Shown here in pieces: positions 1 to 10,161 of a stretch of 64,000 bases of DNA. Below the pieces are notes generated by a model. That model ran no database searches and was not told the origin of the DNA. It saw only the letters and a list, made by a program, of their open reading frames with translations. Position 1 is the first letter of the stretch. Each line of letters starts with the position of its first letter. This stretch comes from Chloroflexota bacterium (lineage in GTDB: Bacteria > Chloroflexota > Anaerolineae > Anaerolineales > Villigracilaceae). The position numbers were made by a program, and so were the translations under genes. The stretch lies in the NCBI GenBank assembly GCA_013388855.1, contig JACAEM010000016.1, positions 124,001 to 188,000 of the forward strand, in the 5' to 3' direction.

Positions 1-1
1 A

Positions 2-934
2 CTTCCGTCGGATCAACAGTTCGTAAAAGATGAAAAACAGATCCAGGCGGCACAGGCAGGCGCAGACATCCACTGCGGATTCTGCGGTACGCGCAACCCC
101 GCCACTGCGACAACCTGTTCCCAATGCGGCGCGGATTTGAAGGAGGGCAGGGCGCGTCAGACCGGGAAGGTCATGCAGGCGCCTCCCCCTCAGCCGAAAG
201 TTGTCACCTGTACAAGATGCGGGACCGAAAATCCAGGCGCAACCTCCACCTGCTCGAACTGCGGAGCGCCGTTACCGAAGGTCGTCCCAACCCGGCCGAT
301 GCAAACCACAACCCAAAGCGGAATGCCCGCCGCCCCGCCAAACGCAAAGACAAGCAACAAGCGGAACCTTTTCATCATTGCGGCAGTTTTCGTTTGTCTT
401 GCCGTGGTTTGCGTCGGGGTGCTTGCATCATTGCTCCCATCTGCCACCGTCGAAGCCACCGTCGTGGATGTGCACTGGCAGACAAATGTTCCGGTGCAGG
501 AAATTCAACCGGTACGGTACACGGATGAACGCCGCAGTCCGCCATCGGATGCATACAACGTCTTCTGCCGCGACGAAAGCCGCGACGTCTGCGAACAAAA
601 GACCATCGACAGAGGCAACGGATATTCGGAGGTCGTGGAGGAATGCCACACGGAAACGGAAACTTATTGTTCCTACACCGTGGACGAATGGCAGACCATC
701 CAAACCTACACGCTGGAGGGGAATGACCTGCGGCCGGTCTACGATAGCCCAAGCTATTCCAGCAATCAACGGCTCGGCACCCAGTCGGAGGAACTAACCG
801 TCACCTTCTCAACCGAAAAAGGCGAGAAGACGTATTCCCCCGATACAGTCTCCGAATTTCAGCAATTCACCATCGGCAGTACATGGACGCTGAAGTTGAA
901 CGCGCTCGGCGGCATTGTCAGCGTGGAACCGTAA
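2..934 (+). CDS. Zinc-ribbon protein with one TM segment, 5'-partial (runs off window start)
   Basis: Frame open from base 2; two CxxC...CxxC ribbons (HCGFCGTRNPATATTCSQCGADL and CTRCGTENPGATSTCSNCGAPL), then hydrophobic LFIIAAVFVCLAVVCVGVLASLL. Confidence 0.75.
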   Translation, partial: LPSDQQFVKDEKQIQAAQAGADIHCGFCGTRNPATATTCSQCGADLKEGRARQTGKVMQAPPPQPKVVTCTRCGTENPGATSTCSNCGAPLPKVVPTRPMQTTTQSGMPAAPPNAKTSNKRNLFIIAAVFVCLAVVCVGVLASLLPSATVEATVVDVHWQTNVPVQEIQPVRYTDERRSPPSDAYNVFCRDESRDVCEQKTIDRGNGYSEVVEECHTETETYCSYTVDEWQTIQTYTLEGNDLRPVYDSPSYSSNQRLGTQSEELTVTFSTEKGEKTYSPDTVSEFQQFTIGSTWTLKLNALGGIVSVEP

Positions 935-956
935 ACACAACCACATGGAAAACTCT

Positions 957-986
957 GAAACTCCCGGCAGGTTCGGGAGTTTTTCT
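957..986 (+). terminator. Rho-independent terminator
   Basis: aactcccg-gcaggtt-cgggagtttttctt hairpin directly after the stop at 934. Confidence 0.8.
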
Positions 987-1015
987 TTATGACCACAGCA
1001 TACTATAATCATTGT

Positions 1016-2227
1016 ATGAACAAAACAGTTGCAATCATCGGCGGCGGACCTGCAGGATTAATGGCGGCAGAGGTTATCGGGGCACATGGCGTCAAAGCGG
1101 ATGTATACGATTCCATGCCGTCAGTGGGGCGAAAATTTTTGATGGCAGGCAAAAGCGGCTTGAATATCACCCACTCGGAACCGTTCGAGCAATTCGTTTC
1201 ACGGTACGGAAAACACCGCGCAAACATCGAACCTCTGCTGAAAATGTTTGGGCCGGACAATATCCGCGCATGGGCACATGAATTGGGCATCGAAACCTTC
1301 GTGGGGACATCGGGACGCGTCTTCCCGGCGGGGATGAAGGCAAGTCCGTTATTACGGGCATGGCTCAAGCGGCTGAGCGCTTCCCGCGTGACCCTTCATC
1401 TGCGTCACAAGTGGACAGGCTTCCTCCCCGACAAGTCTCTACGCCTTGAAACGCCGGATGGCGAAGCGAGCATCCAAGCCGATGCTGTGGTACTCGCTCT
1501 CGGCGGCGGGAGTTGGCGGCGGCTTGGTTCGGATGGCGCGTGGATTCCGTGGTTGAAACAGGTCGGGGTGGAGGTCGAACCGTTTCGTCCATCCAATTGC
1601 GGGTTCGATGTGGCATGGAGTCCTCACTTCCGCGAAAGGTTCGACGGTTATCCTATCAAGTCCGCGATCCTGACATTCGGAACATTCCGGCAACAAGGCG
1701 AATTCATCATCACAAAAGAAGGCGTGGAGGGAAGTTTGATCTATGCCGCGTCGGCAATGCTTCGTGATGAAATCGAGACGGGAGGCAAAGCCGTGATCGA
1801 ATTGGATATGGCGCCTGACAGATCGGTGGAATGGCTGATCGAAAAACTATCCAAGCCGCGCGGTTCGCGCACCATGGCAAGCCATTTGGAAAGAACGGTG
1901 GGCATCAAAGGGGTGAAGGCAGGTCTATTGCGCGAGTTCGTATCGAAGGAAGATTTCACGAACGCGGGGCGGCTCGCTCATGCCATCAAGCATTTACGGA
2001 TTCCCTTGATCTCGCCACGCCCTCTGGACGAAGCCATCAGCAGTGCAGGCGGCGTAAAGTTCGAATCGCTCGATGAACACTTAATGCTACGCACCCTGCC
2101 GGGCGTTTTCTGCGCAGGCGAAATGCTCGACTGGGAGGCGCCCACCGGGGGATATTTGATCACCGCCTGTATGGCAAGTGGGTATGCGGCGGGAAACAGT
2201 GTGCTGCGCTGGCTGGGCATGTTCTAA
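1016..2227 (+). CDS. NAD(P)/FAD-dependent oxidoreductase, HI0933/YhiN-like flavoprotein
   Basis: N-terminal GGGPAGLMAAE Rossmann motif, AGKSGLNITHSE, C-terminal GEMLDWEAPTGGYLITACMASG; start at ATG 1016 rather than 989 because TATAAT lies at 1004-1009. Confidence 0.85.
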   Translation: MNKTVAIIGGGPAGLMAAEVIGAHGVKADVYDSMPSVGRKFLMAGKSGLNITHSEPFEQFVSRYGKHRANIEPLLKMFGPDNIRAWAHELGIETFVGTSGRVFPAGMKASPLLRAWLKRLSASRVTLHLRHKWTGFLPDKSLRLETPDGEASIQADAVVLALGGGSWRRLGSDGAWIPWLKQVGVEVEPFRPSNCGFDVAWSPHFRERFDGYPIKSAILTFGTFRQQGEFIITKEGVEGSLIYAASAMLRDEIETGGKAVIELDMAPDRSVEWLIEKLSKPRGSRTMASHLERTVGIKGVKAGLLREFVSKEDFTNAGRLAHAIKHLRIPLISPRPLDEAISSAGGVKFESLDEHLMLRTLPGVFCAGEMLDWEAPTGGYLITACMASGYAAGNSVLRWLGMF

Positions 2228-3096
2228 TGGCATCATCCAACCATCCGCCGGAAGCCACATTCGGCGATGTAACCTTGTCAAACACACGTCTGCGATATGT
2301 AAAGGCGGGAAGCGGAAAGCCGCTCGTCATCGTCCCAGCGACGGTTTCGTTGATCCGGCAATGGCTTCCGCTGACACAGTTCATGGGTCAGCGTTTCACC
2401 AGCTATTTCTTTGAATTGCCCGGTCACGGAGGCTCCACGCCTTATCCCGATAAATTCGAAAGCCGGTTCGTGCCAAAGACGGTGGAAGGGTTTGTGGATC
2501 ATCTTGGATATGACAGGTTCAACCTGATGGGATTTTCCTTTGGCGGTTTGCTGGCGTTGAGAACATTGGAACACCTGCAAGACCGAATCGAAAAAGTGAT
2601 CCTGCTGTCGCCCTGCGTCAGCCGCCGCGCGTTGAAATGGTCCACGCCAAGGCAGTGGGTATTCAAGGCGTCCATTTGGGCGATGAAGAGACAAACGCTC
2701 CTGCAGGGCATCCATTATGTGATGAACATGCCGCGCCTTGAAAAGCCGCTCACCTACGCCTTGAGCAAAGCCAGCAACGTGGATAGACGTATTCTGGAAA
2801 ACAAACATGCCCTGCGTATGCCGCTTTCCACGCTGGATGTGTTTGCCCATACATTAGGGGAAATCTTCCAAACAGACTATCAATACGTGGACGCGCCGTT
2901 CAAAAATCCCTGTTATTTCGGTATGTCGATCAATGACGATATTTTGGAATACAACCTCACCGAACAGATCGTGCGGAGACACTTCCAAAAACTTACCATT
3001 CAGAAATTCACGCATCCCTATCACCAGCCGCCCGAGCCACCGACGTTCGAATGGCTTAACAGGGAGTTTCGTCAATTCCTGGAAATGATCCTCTGA
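2227..3096 (+). CDS. Alpha/beta hydrolase
   Basis: GFSFGGLLAL nucleophile elbow, FELPGHGGS. Confidence 0.8.
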   Translation: MASSNHPPEATFGDVTLSNTRLRYVKAGSGKPLVIVPATVSLIRQWLPLTQFMGQRFTSYFFELPGHGGSTPYPDKFESRFVPKTVEGFVDHLGYDRFNLMGFSFGGLLALRTLEHLQDRIEKVILLSPCVSRRALKWSTPRQWVFKASIWAMKRQTLLQGIHYVMNMPRLEKPLTYALSKASNVDRRILENKHALRMPLSTLDVFAHTLGEIFQTDYQYVDAPFKNPCYFGMSINDDILEYNLTEQIVRRHFQKLTIQKFTHPYHQPPEPPTFEWLNREFRQFLEMIL

Positions 3097-3099
3097 TCA

Positions 3100-4176
3100 T
3101 TACGGAATCAATGCCTTCAGCAGGTCGTTCCTCCATGCCCCGGTATCAAGGTCGTACACCCCAAAATCAGCACCAAACTCCCAGTATGCCCAGGCAAACC
3201 CGCGGCGTTCCGCTTCGCGCCGCACGAACTCCGTCCAACGGACGCGCGATTCCTGTGGAGCCACATCGTACACACCGAATTCCCCAAGCAGAATGCGGAG
3301 GTTCCCATGCCGCTTCGCCCAGTCCGCGACAAGGTCGAAATGGGAGACGAGTTCAGTCATCTGTTCATCAGTGGCTTCCCATGTGGTCCCGATCCACTTC
3401 TCCGATTCGCCTCCCGACCATTCCGTACCCTGAAGCGTAAATTCGGGCGGAAGGTAATAATGGAACGTGTAAACGATATGGTCGTCGTTGGGAATATCCA
3501 GCGTGGTCACAAATTCATAGGCATTCCATCGTACAGGACCCACAATGACATCACGGGTTGGATTCGTTTTCCGGATGATCGCCAACGCTTCGTGAAAATA
3601 TTGGTTCCATATCGCCGCGTTGAACTGGATGCTCGGCTCATTGAGCAATTCGAACATGACAGCCGACGGGTAATCCCTGTAGTGTTCGGCGACCTGAACC
3701 CAGATGCCCAGAAATCTCTCCTTATGACCCGCCGGATCCAGCATGATTTCCTCGTAATGATGAAAATCAACGATAATGGTCAACTCCCGCTCCAGCGCCC
3801 ATTGGATCACCGTGTCCACGCGGGCAAAAAAGACAGGATCAATGGTGTAAGGCCATTCTGCTTCCGCATGACTGTTCCATCGCACCGGCAGGCGGACGAA
3901 ATCAAAACCCGCCTCCTTCACCAGATCGAAATATTCCTCCTGCACGAACAATCCCCACTCTCCTTCGTTCGGCGCTTCGAGCATACTGCCGAAGTTGATG
4001 CCCCGATGCAGGAGAAAAGGCACGGCATACGTGGCAGTCGATGTAGGGACCGGTATCGAGATCGTTTTTGACGAACAGGCAGGTAGAAGAACCGCCATGA
4101 AGATGACAAGAATTTTATACATTCCATGCCTGGGCAATGAATTCATGAGATAAATAATGGGAATACCTGGCAACAA
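3100..4176 (-). CDS. Glycoside hydrolase family 5-like (cellulase-type) secreted lipoprotein; start may be 4146 or 4122
   Basis: ELLNEPS acid/base and LLGEFGVYD nucleophile motifs; lipobox LLPACSS; close paralog of the next gene. Confidence 0.82.
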   Translation of the reverse strand: MLPGIPIIYLMNSLPRHGMYKILVIFMAVLLPACSSKTISIPVPTSTATYAVPFLLHRGINFGSMLEAPNEGEWGLFVQEEYFDLVKEAGFDFVRLPVRWNSHAEAEWPYTIDPVFFARVDTVIQWALERELTIIVDFHHYEEIMLDPAGHKERFLGIWVQVAEHYRDYPSAVMFELLNEPSIQFNAAIWNQYFHEALAIIRKTNPTRDVIVGPVRWNAYEFVTTLDIPNDDHIVYTFHYYLPPEFTLQGTEWSGGESEKWIGTTWEATDEQMTELVSHFDLVADWAKRHGNLRILLGEFGVYDVAPQESRVRWTEFVRREAERRGFAWAYWEFGADFGVYDLDTGAWRNDLLKALIP

Positions 4177-4182
4177 AAAGCC

Positions 4183-5265
4183 TTACGGGATTAACGCCTT
4201 CAACAAACCATCCCGCCACACTCCCGCAGACGGATCATACGCCCCGAAACCTGATCCAAATTCCCAATACGCCCAGGCAAACCCATGGCTCTCTGCCTGC
4301 TCCCGCACGAACGTTGTCCAGCGGATACGCTGTTCCATATCCGCCCTGCCGTACACGCCGAATTCGCCCAGCAGGATGCGCACATTCTTGCGCTCCGCCC
4401 ATTCCGCCACCATATCGAAATGCCCGACGACTTCGACTTTTTCTGCATCGCTCCCCCACGATGTGCCAAGCCATTTTTGCGCCTCTTCACCCGCCCATTC
4501 CGCTCCTTGATGCGTGAACTGGAATGGCAAATAATAGTGGAATGTGACGATGAGATACTCGTCTTCCGGCACATCCAGCGTGGACAACCAATCGTAGGCG
4601 TTCCAGTTGACAGGTCCGATCACGACTGTACGCGTGGGATTCGTCTCGCGTATCATTTCCAATACTTCCACCAGATATTGATTCCAAAGGGAGGCGTTCA
4701 ATTGGTCGTTTGGCTCATTGAGCAATTCAAAGAAAACGTTCGAGGGGTGATTTTTGTAATGTTCGGCGACCTGTTCCCAGATACCCAGGAACCGGTCCTT
4801 GTGACTCCACGGGTCCCAAGCCATCTCTTCGTAGTGATGGAAGTCCACGATGATGGTCAGGTCGCGCTCCACCCCCCAATTCACCACTTCGTCCACTCGT
4901 GAGAAGAAGGCGGGATCAATGGTATAGGGCCATTCCTGTTCAGCATGAGTATTCCATCGCACCGGCAAACGAACGAAATCAAAGCCCGCCTCCCTCACCA
5001 GATCGAAATATTCCTCCTGCACGAACAATCCCCACTCCCCTTCATTTGGCGACTCAAGCATATTACCAAAGTTGACACCGCGATGAATTTCCTGAACGGA
5101 TGCAGAGGCAGGTATAGGGGCTATGGGGATTTCCACTGTTGCAGTAACGAAAGATAAATCCTGAGTTACTGATGCTAACGCAGGCTGGACAGGCGGCGTT
5201 GCATACGACCACCCGCAACCGGAAAGCAACAGGATAATCAAGGACAGAATGGTGAATCGCCTCAT
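4183..5265 (-). CDS. Glycoside hydrolase family 5-like secreted lipoprotein (paralog of 3100..4176)
   Basis: ELLNEPNDQ and LLGEFGVYGR motifs; lipobox LLLSGCG. Confidence 0.85.
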   Translation of the reverse strand: MRRFTILSLIILLLSGCGWSYATPPVQPALASVTQDLSFVTATVEIPIAPIPASASVQEIHRGVNFGNMLESPNEGEWGLFVQEEYFDLVREAGFDFVRLPVRWNTHAEQEWPYTIDPAFFSRVDEVVNWGVERDLTIIVDFHHYEEMAWDPWSHKDRFLGIWEQVAEHYKNHPSNVFFELLNEPNDQLNASLWNQYLVEVLEMIRETNPTRTVVIGPVNWNAYDWLSTLDVPEDEYLIVTFHYYLPFQFTHQGAEWAGEEAQKWLGTSWGSDAEKVEVVGHFDMVAEWAERKNVRILLGEFGVYGRADMEQRIRWTTFVREQAESHGFAWAYWEFGSGFGAYDPSAGVWRDGLLKALIP

Positions 5266-5266
5266 T

Positions 5267-6076
5267 TCAAATGCCTATCAGACCAGTAAAATCTTTCCCT
5301 TTGGGAAACATCCATGCCAGCGCGTTCTGGATCATCTTATCCCAGTATGACCAGACATGCTCGCCGGGACCTTCCTCGTAGGTCAGGTCGAGCGGAAGTT
5401 TGCGGACATAATCCCGAAAGCGGACGTTGTCGGCGTAGAGAAAGTCCTCCGTGCCACAGCATTGATATAACCGTGGCTTGACCGGCAATTTGGAAACTTT
5501 CTTCGCCAGTGTAAATAGGTCATGTTTGCTGTTCGGCACTTTGCTCAGGTCGCCGAAAATGGCGCGCATTTCCGCCAGCCAGACCTCATCCATTGGATCG
5601 CCGTGCGCCTTGACCGCCTCGCGGATATCCACCGCACCTGAAAGGGACGCCGCGGCGGCGTAACGGTCGGGATGCGTCAAAGCAAGTTTGAAGGCGCCGT
5701 ATCCACCCATGGACAAGCCTGCCACGAAGTTGTCTGAGCGCTTATCCGATAACGAGAACAGTTCCCGCACCACCGCAGGGACCTCCTCGCTGATGAACGT
5801 CCAGTACCTGCCGCCATGCGCCATATCGGTGTAGAAACTCAGGTTCACGGCGGGCATCACCACGGCCAGGTTCAGCCCCTCGGCATATTTCTCGATGGAC
5901 GACCAGCGCATCCATGCGGTGTGGTCGTCGGAGTGACCGTGCAGGAGGTAGAGTGTGCGATATTTCGGCTTGCGCTGGCTCTTCGTCTCTGCGAGGGTGC
6001 GTTGAGGCAGCAACACGTACATCGTACTGCGCAAAGTCAGCACTTCGGAAAAGAAATTGACTTCGTTGAGGATCAT
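5267..6076 (-). CDS. Esterase, alpha/beta hydrolase (esterase D / acetylxylan esterase-like)
   Basis: [26 protein letters not shown]; the ORF to 6196 runs into an inverted repeat, so ATG 6076 ([13 protein letters not shown]) is preferred. Confidence 0.82.
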   Translation of the reverse strand: MILNEVNFFSEVLTLRSTMYVLLPQRTLAETKSQRKPKYRTLYLLHGHSDDHTAWMRWSSIEKYAEGLNLAVVMPAVNLSFYTDMAHGGRYWTFISEEVPAVVRELFSLSDKRSDNFVAGLSMGGYGAFKLALTHPDRYAAAASLSGAVDIREAVKAHGDPMDEVWLAEMRAIFGDLSKVPNSKHDLFTLAKKVSKLPVKPRLYQCCGTEDFLYADNVRFRDYVRKLPLDLTYEEGPGEHVWSYWDKMIQNALAWMFPKGKDFTGLIGI

Positions 6077-6094
6077 ATTGTCTCCAATGGTTTC

Positions 6095-6196
6095 ATGTCG
6101 TTGCGAGAAGCCCGTAGGGCGACGAAGCAATCTCCTGTATCTTGCCATACTCTTGTTTCGAGGAGATTGCTTCGGGTTTCGCCCTCGCAACGACAT
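6095..6196. repeat. Palindromic REP-like element, copy 1
   Basis: Arms atgtcgttgcgag...cgaagcaatctcct and aggagattgcttcg...ctcgcaacgacat are inverted. Confidence 0.75.
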
Positions 6197-6203
6197 ATCA
6201 AAT

Positions 6204-7727
6204 TTAGCCCAATTCCCCTACTGCCTTCTCCACCTCTTCCAATATCTCACCAGACTTCACCAATCTCTTCATCACGTTGTGATCGTTGTACAGCGGGCGG
6301 TCAACATCCAAGTGCGCCACGTATTTGCGGATCACCTCCCGCGCTTTCTGTGTGCCGCGCCCTGGCGTAAACTCGCGGAAGTCCAGCGCCTGCGCCGCCG
6401 CCATGAATTCGATGCCGATGACGCCATAGGCATTATCGAGAATTTGTCCGTTCTTGATGGCGGTGTTCATGCCCATCGAGACGAAGTCCTCCTGATCCGC
6501 CGCGGCGGGGATGGATTGAATGCTCGCAGGCGCGGACAAGATTTTTTGCTCCACGATCAAATGGTCGGCGGTGTATTGGCTGAGCATCATCCCGGAGTAG
6601 AACCCAGGCTCATGGGCAAGGAAATCCGGCAGTCCCTGAGAAAGAGCCGGGTTGGTCAGGCGATTCATGCGCCGTTCGGAGAGCACACACACCATCGTAA
6701 TCGCCGCTCCCGCCATGTCCATCGGCAGGGAAACGGGAGTCCCCTGAAAGTTCGCGCCGGTAAGCGTCAACTTCATTTCAGGCACGAAGATGGGATTGTC
6801 GCCCACGCCGTTCAACTCGATCTCGACCTGCGAGCGTGCATACGCAATCGCATCCCGCGCCGCGCCGATGACCTGCGGCGTCGAACGCATCGAGTAGGCA
6901 TCCTGCACTTTGGTTTTCATCCTGCCCGTCGTCAAGTCCGAACCTTCGATGACCTTCATGATGTTGCGCGCGGAGGTAATCGCGCCATTGAAACCGCGCA
7001 ACTCATGCAGTTTGGTGTTATAGGGTTTGAGGTTGCCCAACAACGCCTCAATGGACATTGCCGCCGCGATCTCCGCCTGCTTGATGAGGCGTTCCATCTC
7101 GTAGATATGGATGGCGGACATGGCAGTGAGAAGATTGGAGCCATTGATTGCGGCAAGACCGTCGCGCGCCTGCAAACCTGGGATGGCAATCCCCGCCCGC
7201 CGCATCGCTTCGTGACCTGGGAGTCGTTCGCCGTGATAAAAAGCCTCTCCCTCCCCCATGAGGAGCAGCGCGGCTTGCGCCATCGGAGCAAGATCGCCGC
7301 TCGCACCCACCGACCCCTTTTGACAAACAACTGGTGTGACGCCTTTGTTCAGCATCTCCACCAGTGTCAGGGTAATCTCAGGTCTGCAGCCCGAATTTCC
7401 GTGCGCATGAACATTAATGCGCGACGCCAGCGCCGCGCGCACATATTCGATGGGCGCAGGCTCGCCAATGCCCGCCGCATGGTTGTAGATGAGGTATTTC
7501 TGGAATTCCTTCACCTGCTCATCGCTCAGCACCACTTCCGAAAACTCGCCGATGCCCGTGTTCGTGCCATACATGATTTCCTTCGCGGCGAGTTTCTCCT
7601 CCAGCATCGCGCGGCAAACCCTGATGCGTTCCAGCGCTTCGGGGGCAAGTTCCACTTTTTCGTTATCTCGCGCAATCGCAACGAGTTTTTCGATGGTGAG
7701 GGATGAACCGTCGAGGACGATGGTCAT
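6204..7727 (-). CDS. Aromatic amino acid (histidine-type) ammonia-lyase
   Basis: MIO motif [17 protein letters not shown] 7727 preceded by aggagaatgtaac. Confidence 0.9.
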   Translation of the reverse strand: MTIVLDGSSLTIEKLVAIARDNEKVELAPEALERIRVCRAMLEEKLAAKEIMYGTNTGIGEFSEVVLSDEQVKEFQKYLIYNHAAGIGEPAPIEYVRAALASRINVHAHGNSGCRPEITLTLVEMLNKGVTPVVCQKGSVGASGDLAPMAQAALLLMGEGEAFYHGERLPGHEAMRRAGIAIPGLQARDGLAAINGSNLLTAMSAIHIYEMERLIKQAEIAAAMSIEALLGNLKPYNTKLHELRGFNGAITSARNIMKVIEGSDLTTGRMKTKVQDAYSMRSTPQVIGAARDAIAYARSQVEIELNGVGDNPIFVPEMKLTLTGANFQGTPVSLPMDMAGAAITMVCVLSERRMNRLTNPALSQGLPDFLAHEPGFYSGMMLSQYTADHLIVEQKILSAPASIQSIPAAADQEDFVSMGMNTAIKNGQILDNAYGVIGIEFMAAAQALDFREFTPGRGTQKAREVIRKYVAHLDVDRPLYNDHNVMKRLVKSGEILEEVEKAVGELG

Positions 7728-7837
7728 GTTACATTCTCCTGTAGATGATGATGCCGTTATTGTACCCCAAAGAAAATGCTTGCCGAAAAGGGGAAATACA
7801 GAGACAATAGAACATCTCAACCCACAGGACACCATCC

Positions 7838-8308
7838 ATGATTTCCACAGCCACCGAAGCAGACAAAGCGCAAATCCACGACATCACCGCCCGCGCCGGC
7901 GTGTTCAGCCAGGAGGAGATTGACTCCGTGCCGGCAATGTTCGACGAGTATCTCAAATATGGCGCCCAAGCCAGCGGGTATCACTTCATCGTGTATCGCG
8001 AGGGGGAGCGGGTGCTGGGTTATGCCATTTACGGCTACCGCGACCTGACCGACGGCGTGTATGACCTGTATTGGATTGCCGTGGACCCCAACGCCCGCCG
8101 CAAAGGCGTGGGGCGCAAACTGTTGACCGCCTGCGAGGAGGCGGTCCGCGCCGAGGGTGGACGGATGCTCATTGCGGAAACATCGGGGACGGTAGAGTAC
8201 GCCTCCACGCGCGAGTTTTACCTGCGCACGGGGTTCGTCAATGAGGCAAGCATCCGCGATTTTTACAAGCCCGGCGACGATTTGAAGATTTTCGTCAAAC
8301 GGCTCTAG
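7838..8308 (+). CDS. GNAT-family N-acetyltransferase
   Basis: AVDPNARRKGVGRKLLTACEEAVRAEGG acetyl-CoA motif. Confidence 0.88.
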   Translation: MISTATEADKAQIHDITARAGVFSQEEIDSVPAMFDEYLKYGAQASGYHFIVYREGERVLGYAIYGYRDLTDGVYDLYWIAVDPNARRKGVGRKLLTACEEAVRAEGGRMLIAETSGTVEYASTREFYLRTGFVNEASIRDFYKPGDDLKIFVKRL

Positions 8309-8333
8309 CGGCTGTTCGGGTACAATCCAGCCC

Positions 8334-9071
8334 ATGACCAGCACAACAGAATACATCCCCCAGCGCGCGATGAGCATCCACGCGCACCCCGACGATCAGG
8401 AGTTTTCCGTTGGCGGCACGCTCGCCAAATGGGCAAAGGCAGGCTGTGAAATTATCTCCGTCGTCATCACCAGCGGCGACGCCGGCTCGAACGACCCAAC
8501 CAAAGGCGCAGACTACAAACCCATCCTTGCGGAACTGCGCGAAAAGGAGCAACTTGCCGCGAATGCCATTTTGGGAATCAAGGAGACCGTCTTCCTGCGC
8601 TACCCGGATGGAGAACTGGAACCGACCCTCGCGCTTCGCAAGGAACTGACCCGCCTCATCCGCCAATTCAAGCCGGATACTGTTCTGACGGGGAATCCTG
8701 AGGGATGGTTTTACGGCAGCGAATACCTCAACCACCCCGACCACCGTGCCGCAGCACAGGCGGCATGTGCGGCGGTTTTTCCGTCAGCGGGGACAAGGCT
8801 TATTTTTGCGGACCTGTTGTCGGCGGGGTATGAACCGCACGAGGTCAAACGCTTGTACATCCACGGCACGGACAAGTCCGATACGTGGGTGGACATCACC
8901 GACACTCTGGATGTCAAAATCAAGGCGTTACAGCAACACGCCAGTCAGGTGCCTGTGGAGGAGGTGGGCAAGTGGATGACGGAGTGGGCGGAGGAGGAAG
9001 CGAAGGACAAGGGCATGAAGTATGCCGAAAGCTTCAAGGTGATGATTTTGAAACGGGAGGAAGGCGAATGA
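8334..9071 (+). CDS. PIG-L / LmbE family deacetylase
   Basis: HPDDQEFSVGGTLAKWAKAG and NHPDHRAAAQ motifs. Confidence 0.9.
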   Translation: MTSTTEYIPQRAMSIHAHPDDQEFSVGGTLAKWAKAGCEIISVVITSGDAGSNDPTKGADYKPILAELREKEQLAANAILGIKETVFLRYPDGELEPTLALRKELTRLIRQFKPDTVLTGNPEGWFYGSEYLNHPDHRAAAQAACAAVFPSAGTRLIFADLLSAGYEPHEVKRLYIHGTDKSDTWVDITDTLDVKIKALQQHASQVPVEEVGKWMTEWAEEEAKDKGMKYAESFKVMILKREEGE

Positions 9072-9118
9072 ATCAGTTGGATCGGCGTTGTGGTCATTCC
9101 TGAGATTGAGTTTGTGCC

Positions 9119-10147
9119 ATGCGCTTGTTTCTCCGATACCTGCTTTTGCTCTCGATACTGGTCATCATCGCCTGGGTGAAAATTCCTCAGCGGTATGGGC
9201 TCGATTTTCCCAGGAACCCCGGCCCGGAATTCGACCGTCAAGTGCGGACTCTCTATGCCGATAGGATCAACGAAGGGAAGCCGGAGATCGTGTTGCTGGG
9301 CGACTCCACCTTGAAGGATGCGGTCAATGCCGAACTGCTGTCTATATTGACCGGGAGGAAGGTGGCGAAATTCGATGTCCCCGGTTCAGCGTCCGCCTTC
9401 TGGTATCTCGTATTGAAGAATAACATCGTTGTAGCCGAACACCGTCCCCGGATGGTGGTCATCATATTCCGTGATACGATCCTGACCGCGCCGGGGTACC
9501 GTGTGCACGGGGCATATCTGGTTCAACTCGATGAGTTTGCGGCGCGCCGAGAGCCGATCCTGCTTGAACGCGCCTATCTCAATCAGATGAGCCCGGTGGA
9601 GATATGGGCGGAACAGTATTTTCCCTTGTATAGCGCCGGGGAACAGGTGCAAAAGGAGGTCGATGCCTGGATCCGTTATTCATTCCCCAACTGGCTGGGA
9701 TGTAACAAGGACTGCACGGACAAAAGCATGTATGAGGTCTTCACTTCCGCCGACTTGGAGCCCGGTCAACTGCGGAATGCTGTGGCAACTGCGGAACAAT
9801 ATCTCTATGCCCGGGCACGTCTGGATTTCGAGCGCCAGGTCAATAAATCCTTCCTGCCGGAAATGATCCGCCTCACGAAAGAGAATGGCATCCAATTGAT
9901 TGTGGTGCGGCTGAAAAACCAGATGACCGGCACAGATGGGTCGGAGACACCGGAGGTCAGGCGATACATCGAAGAACTCACCCGCTATCTTGGCAAACAG
10001 AGTGTGATCTTTCTTGATTACGGAAAAGACCCGCGTCTGGCGCGTGAATACTACAAAGATGCGTTGCACCTGAATCCTGAAGGTGAAACGGTCTTTACAC
10101 AGATCCTGGCGGAGGGGCTAGGCGAGGCGCTAAAACAGGATAAATGA
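9119..10147 (+). CDS. SGNH-hydrolase-like, DltD/AlgJ-type membrane-anchored protein (paralog 1)
   Basis: GDSTLKDAVN block I, DALHLNPEG D-x-x-H block, N-terminal TM. Confidence 0.72.
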   Translation: MRLFLRYLLLLSILVIIAWVKIPQRYGLDFPRNPGPEFDRQVRTLYADRINEGKPEIVLLGDSTLKDAVNAELLSILTGRKVAKFDVPGSASAFWYLVLKNNIVVAEHRPRMVVIIFRDTILTAPGYRVHGAYLVQLDEFAARREPILLERAYLNQMSPVEIWAEQYFPLYSAGEQVQKEVDAWIRYSFPNWLGCNKDCTDKSMYEVFTSADLEPGQLRNAVATAEQYLYARARLDFERQVNKSFLPEMIRLTKENGIQLIVVRLKNQMTGTDGSETPEVRRYIEELTRYLGKQSVIFLDYGKDPRLAREYYKDALHLNPEGETVFTQILAEGLGEALKQDK

Positions 10148-10161
10148 GCCCTTAAGGCACC

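Noticed and set aside
3307-4071. 254-aa + strand ORF opposite the GH5 gene (and 4285..4902 opposite its paralog)
   Set aside because: Antisense shadow; the two resemble each other only because the GH5 genes are duplicated.
6077-6196. N-terminal extension of the esterase ORF
   Set aside because: Falls inside an inverted repeat and has no recognisable protein content; ATG at 6076 fits the family start.
6057-7706. 549-aa ORF on the + strand opposite the ammonia-lyase
   Set aside because: Antisense to a gene with a clear MIO motif; Arg/His-rich translation typical of reverse-frame ORFs in GC-rich DNA.
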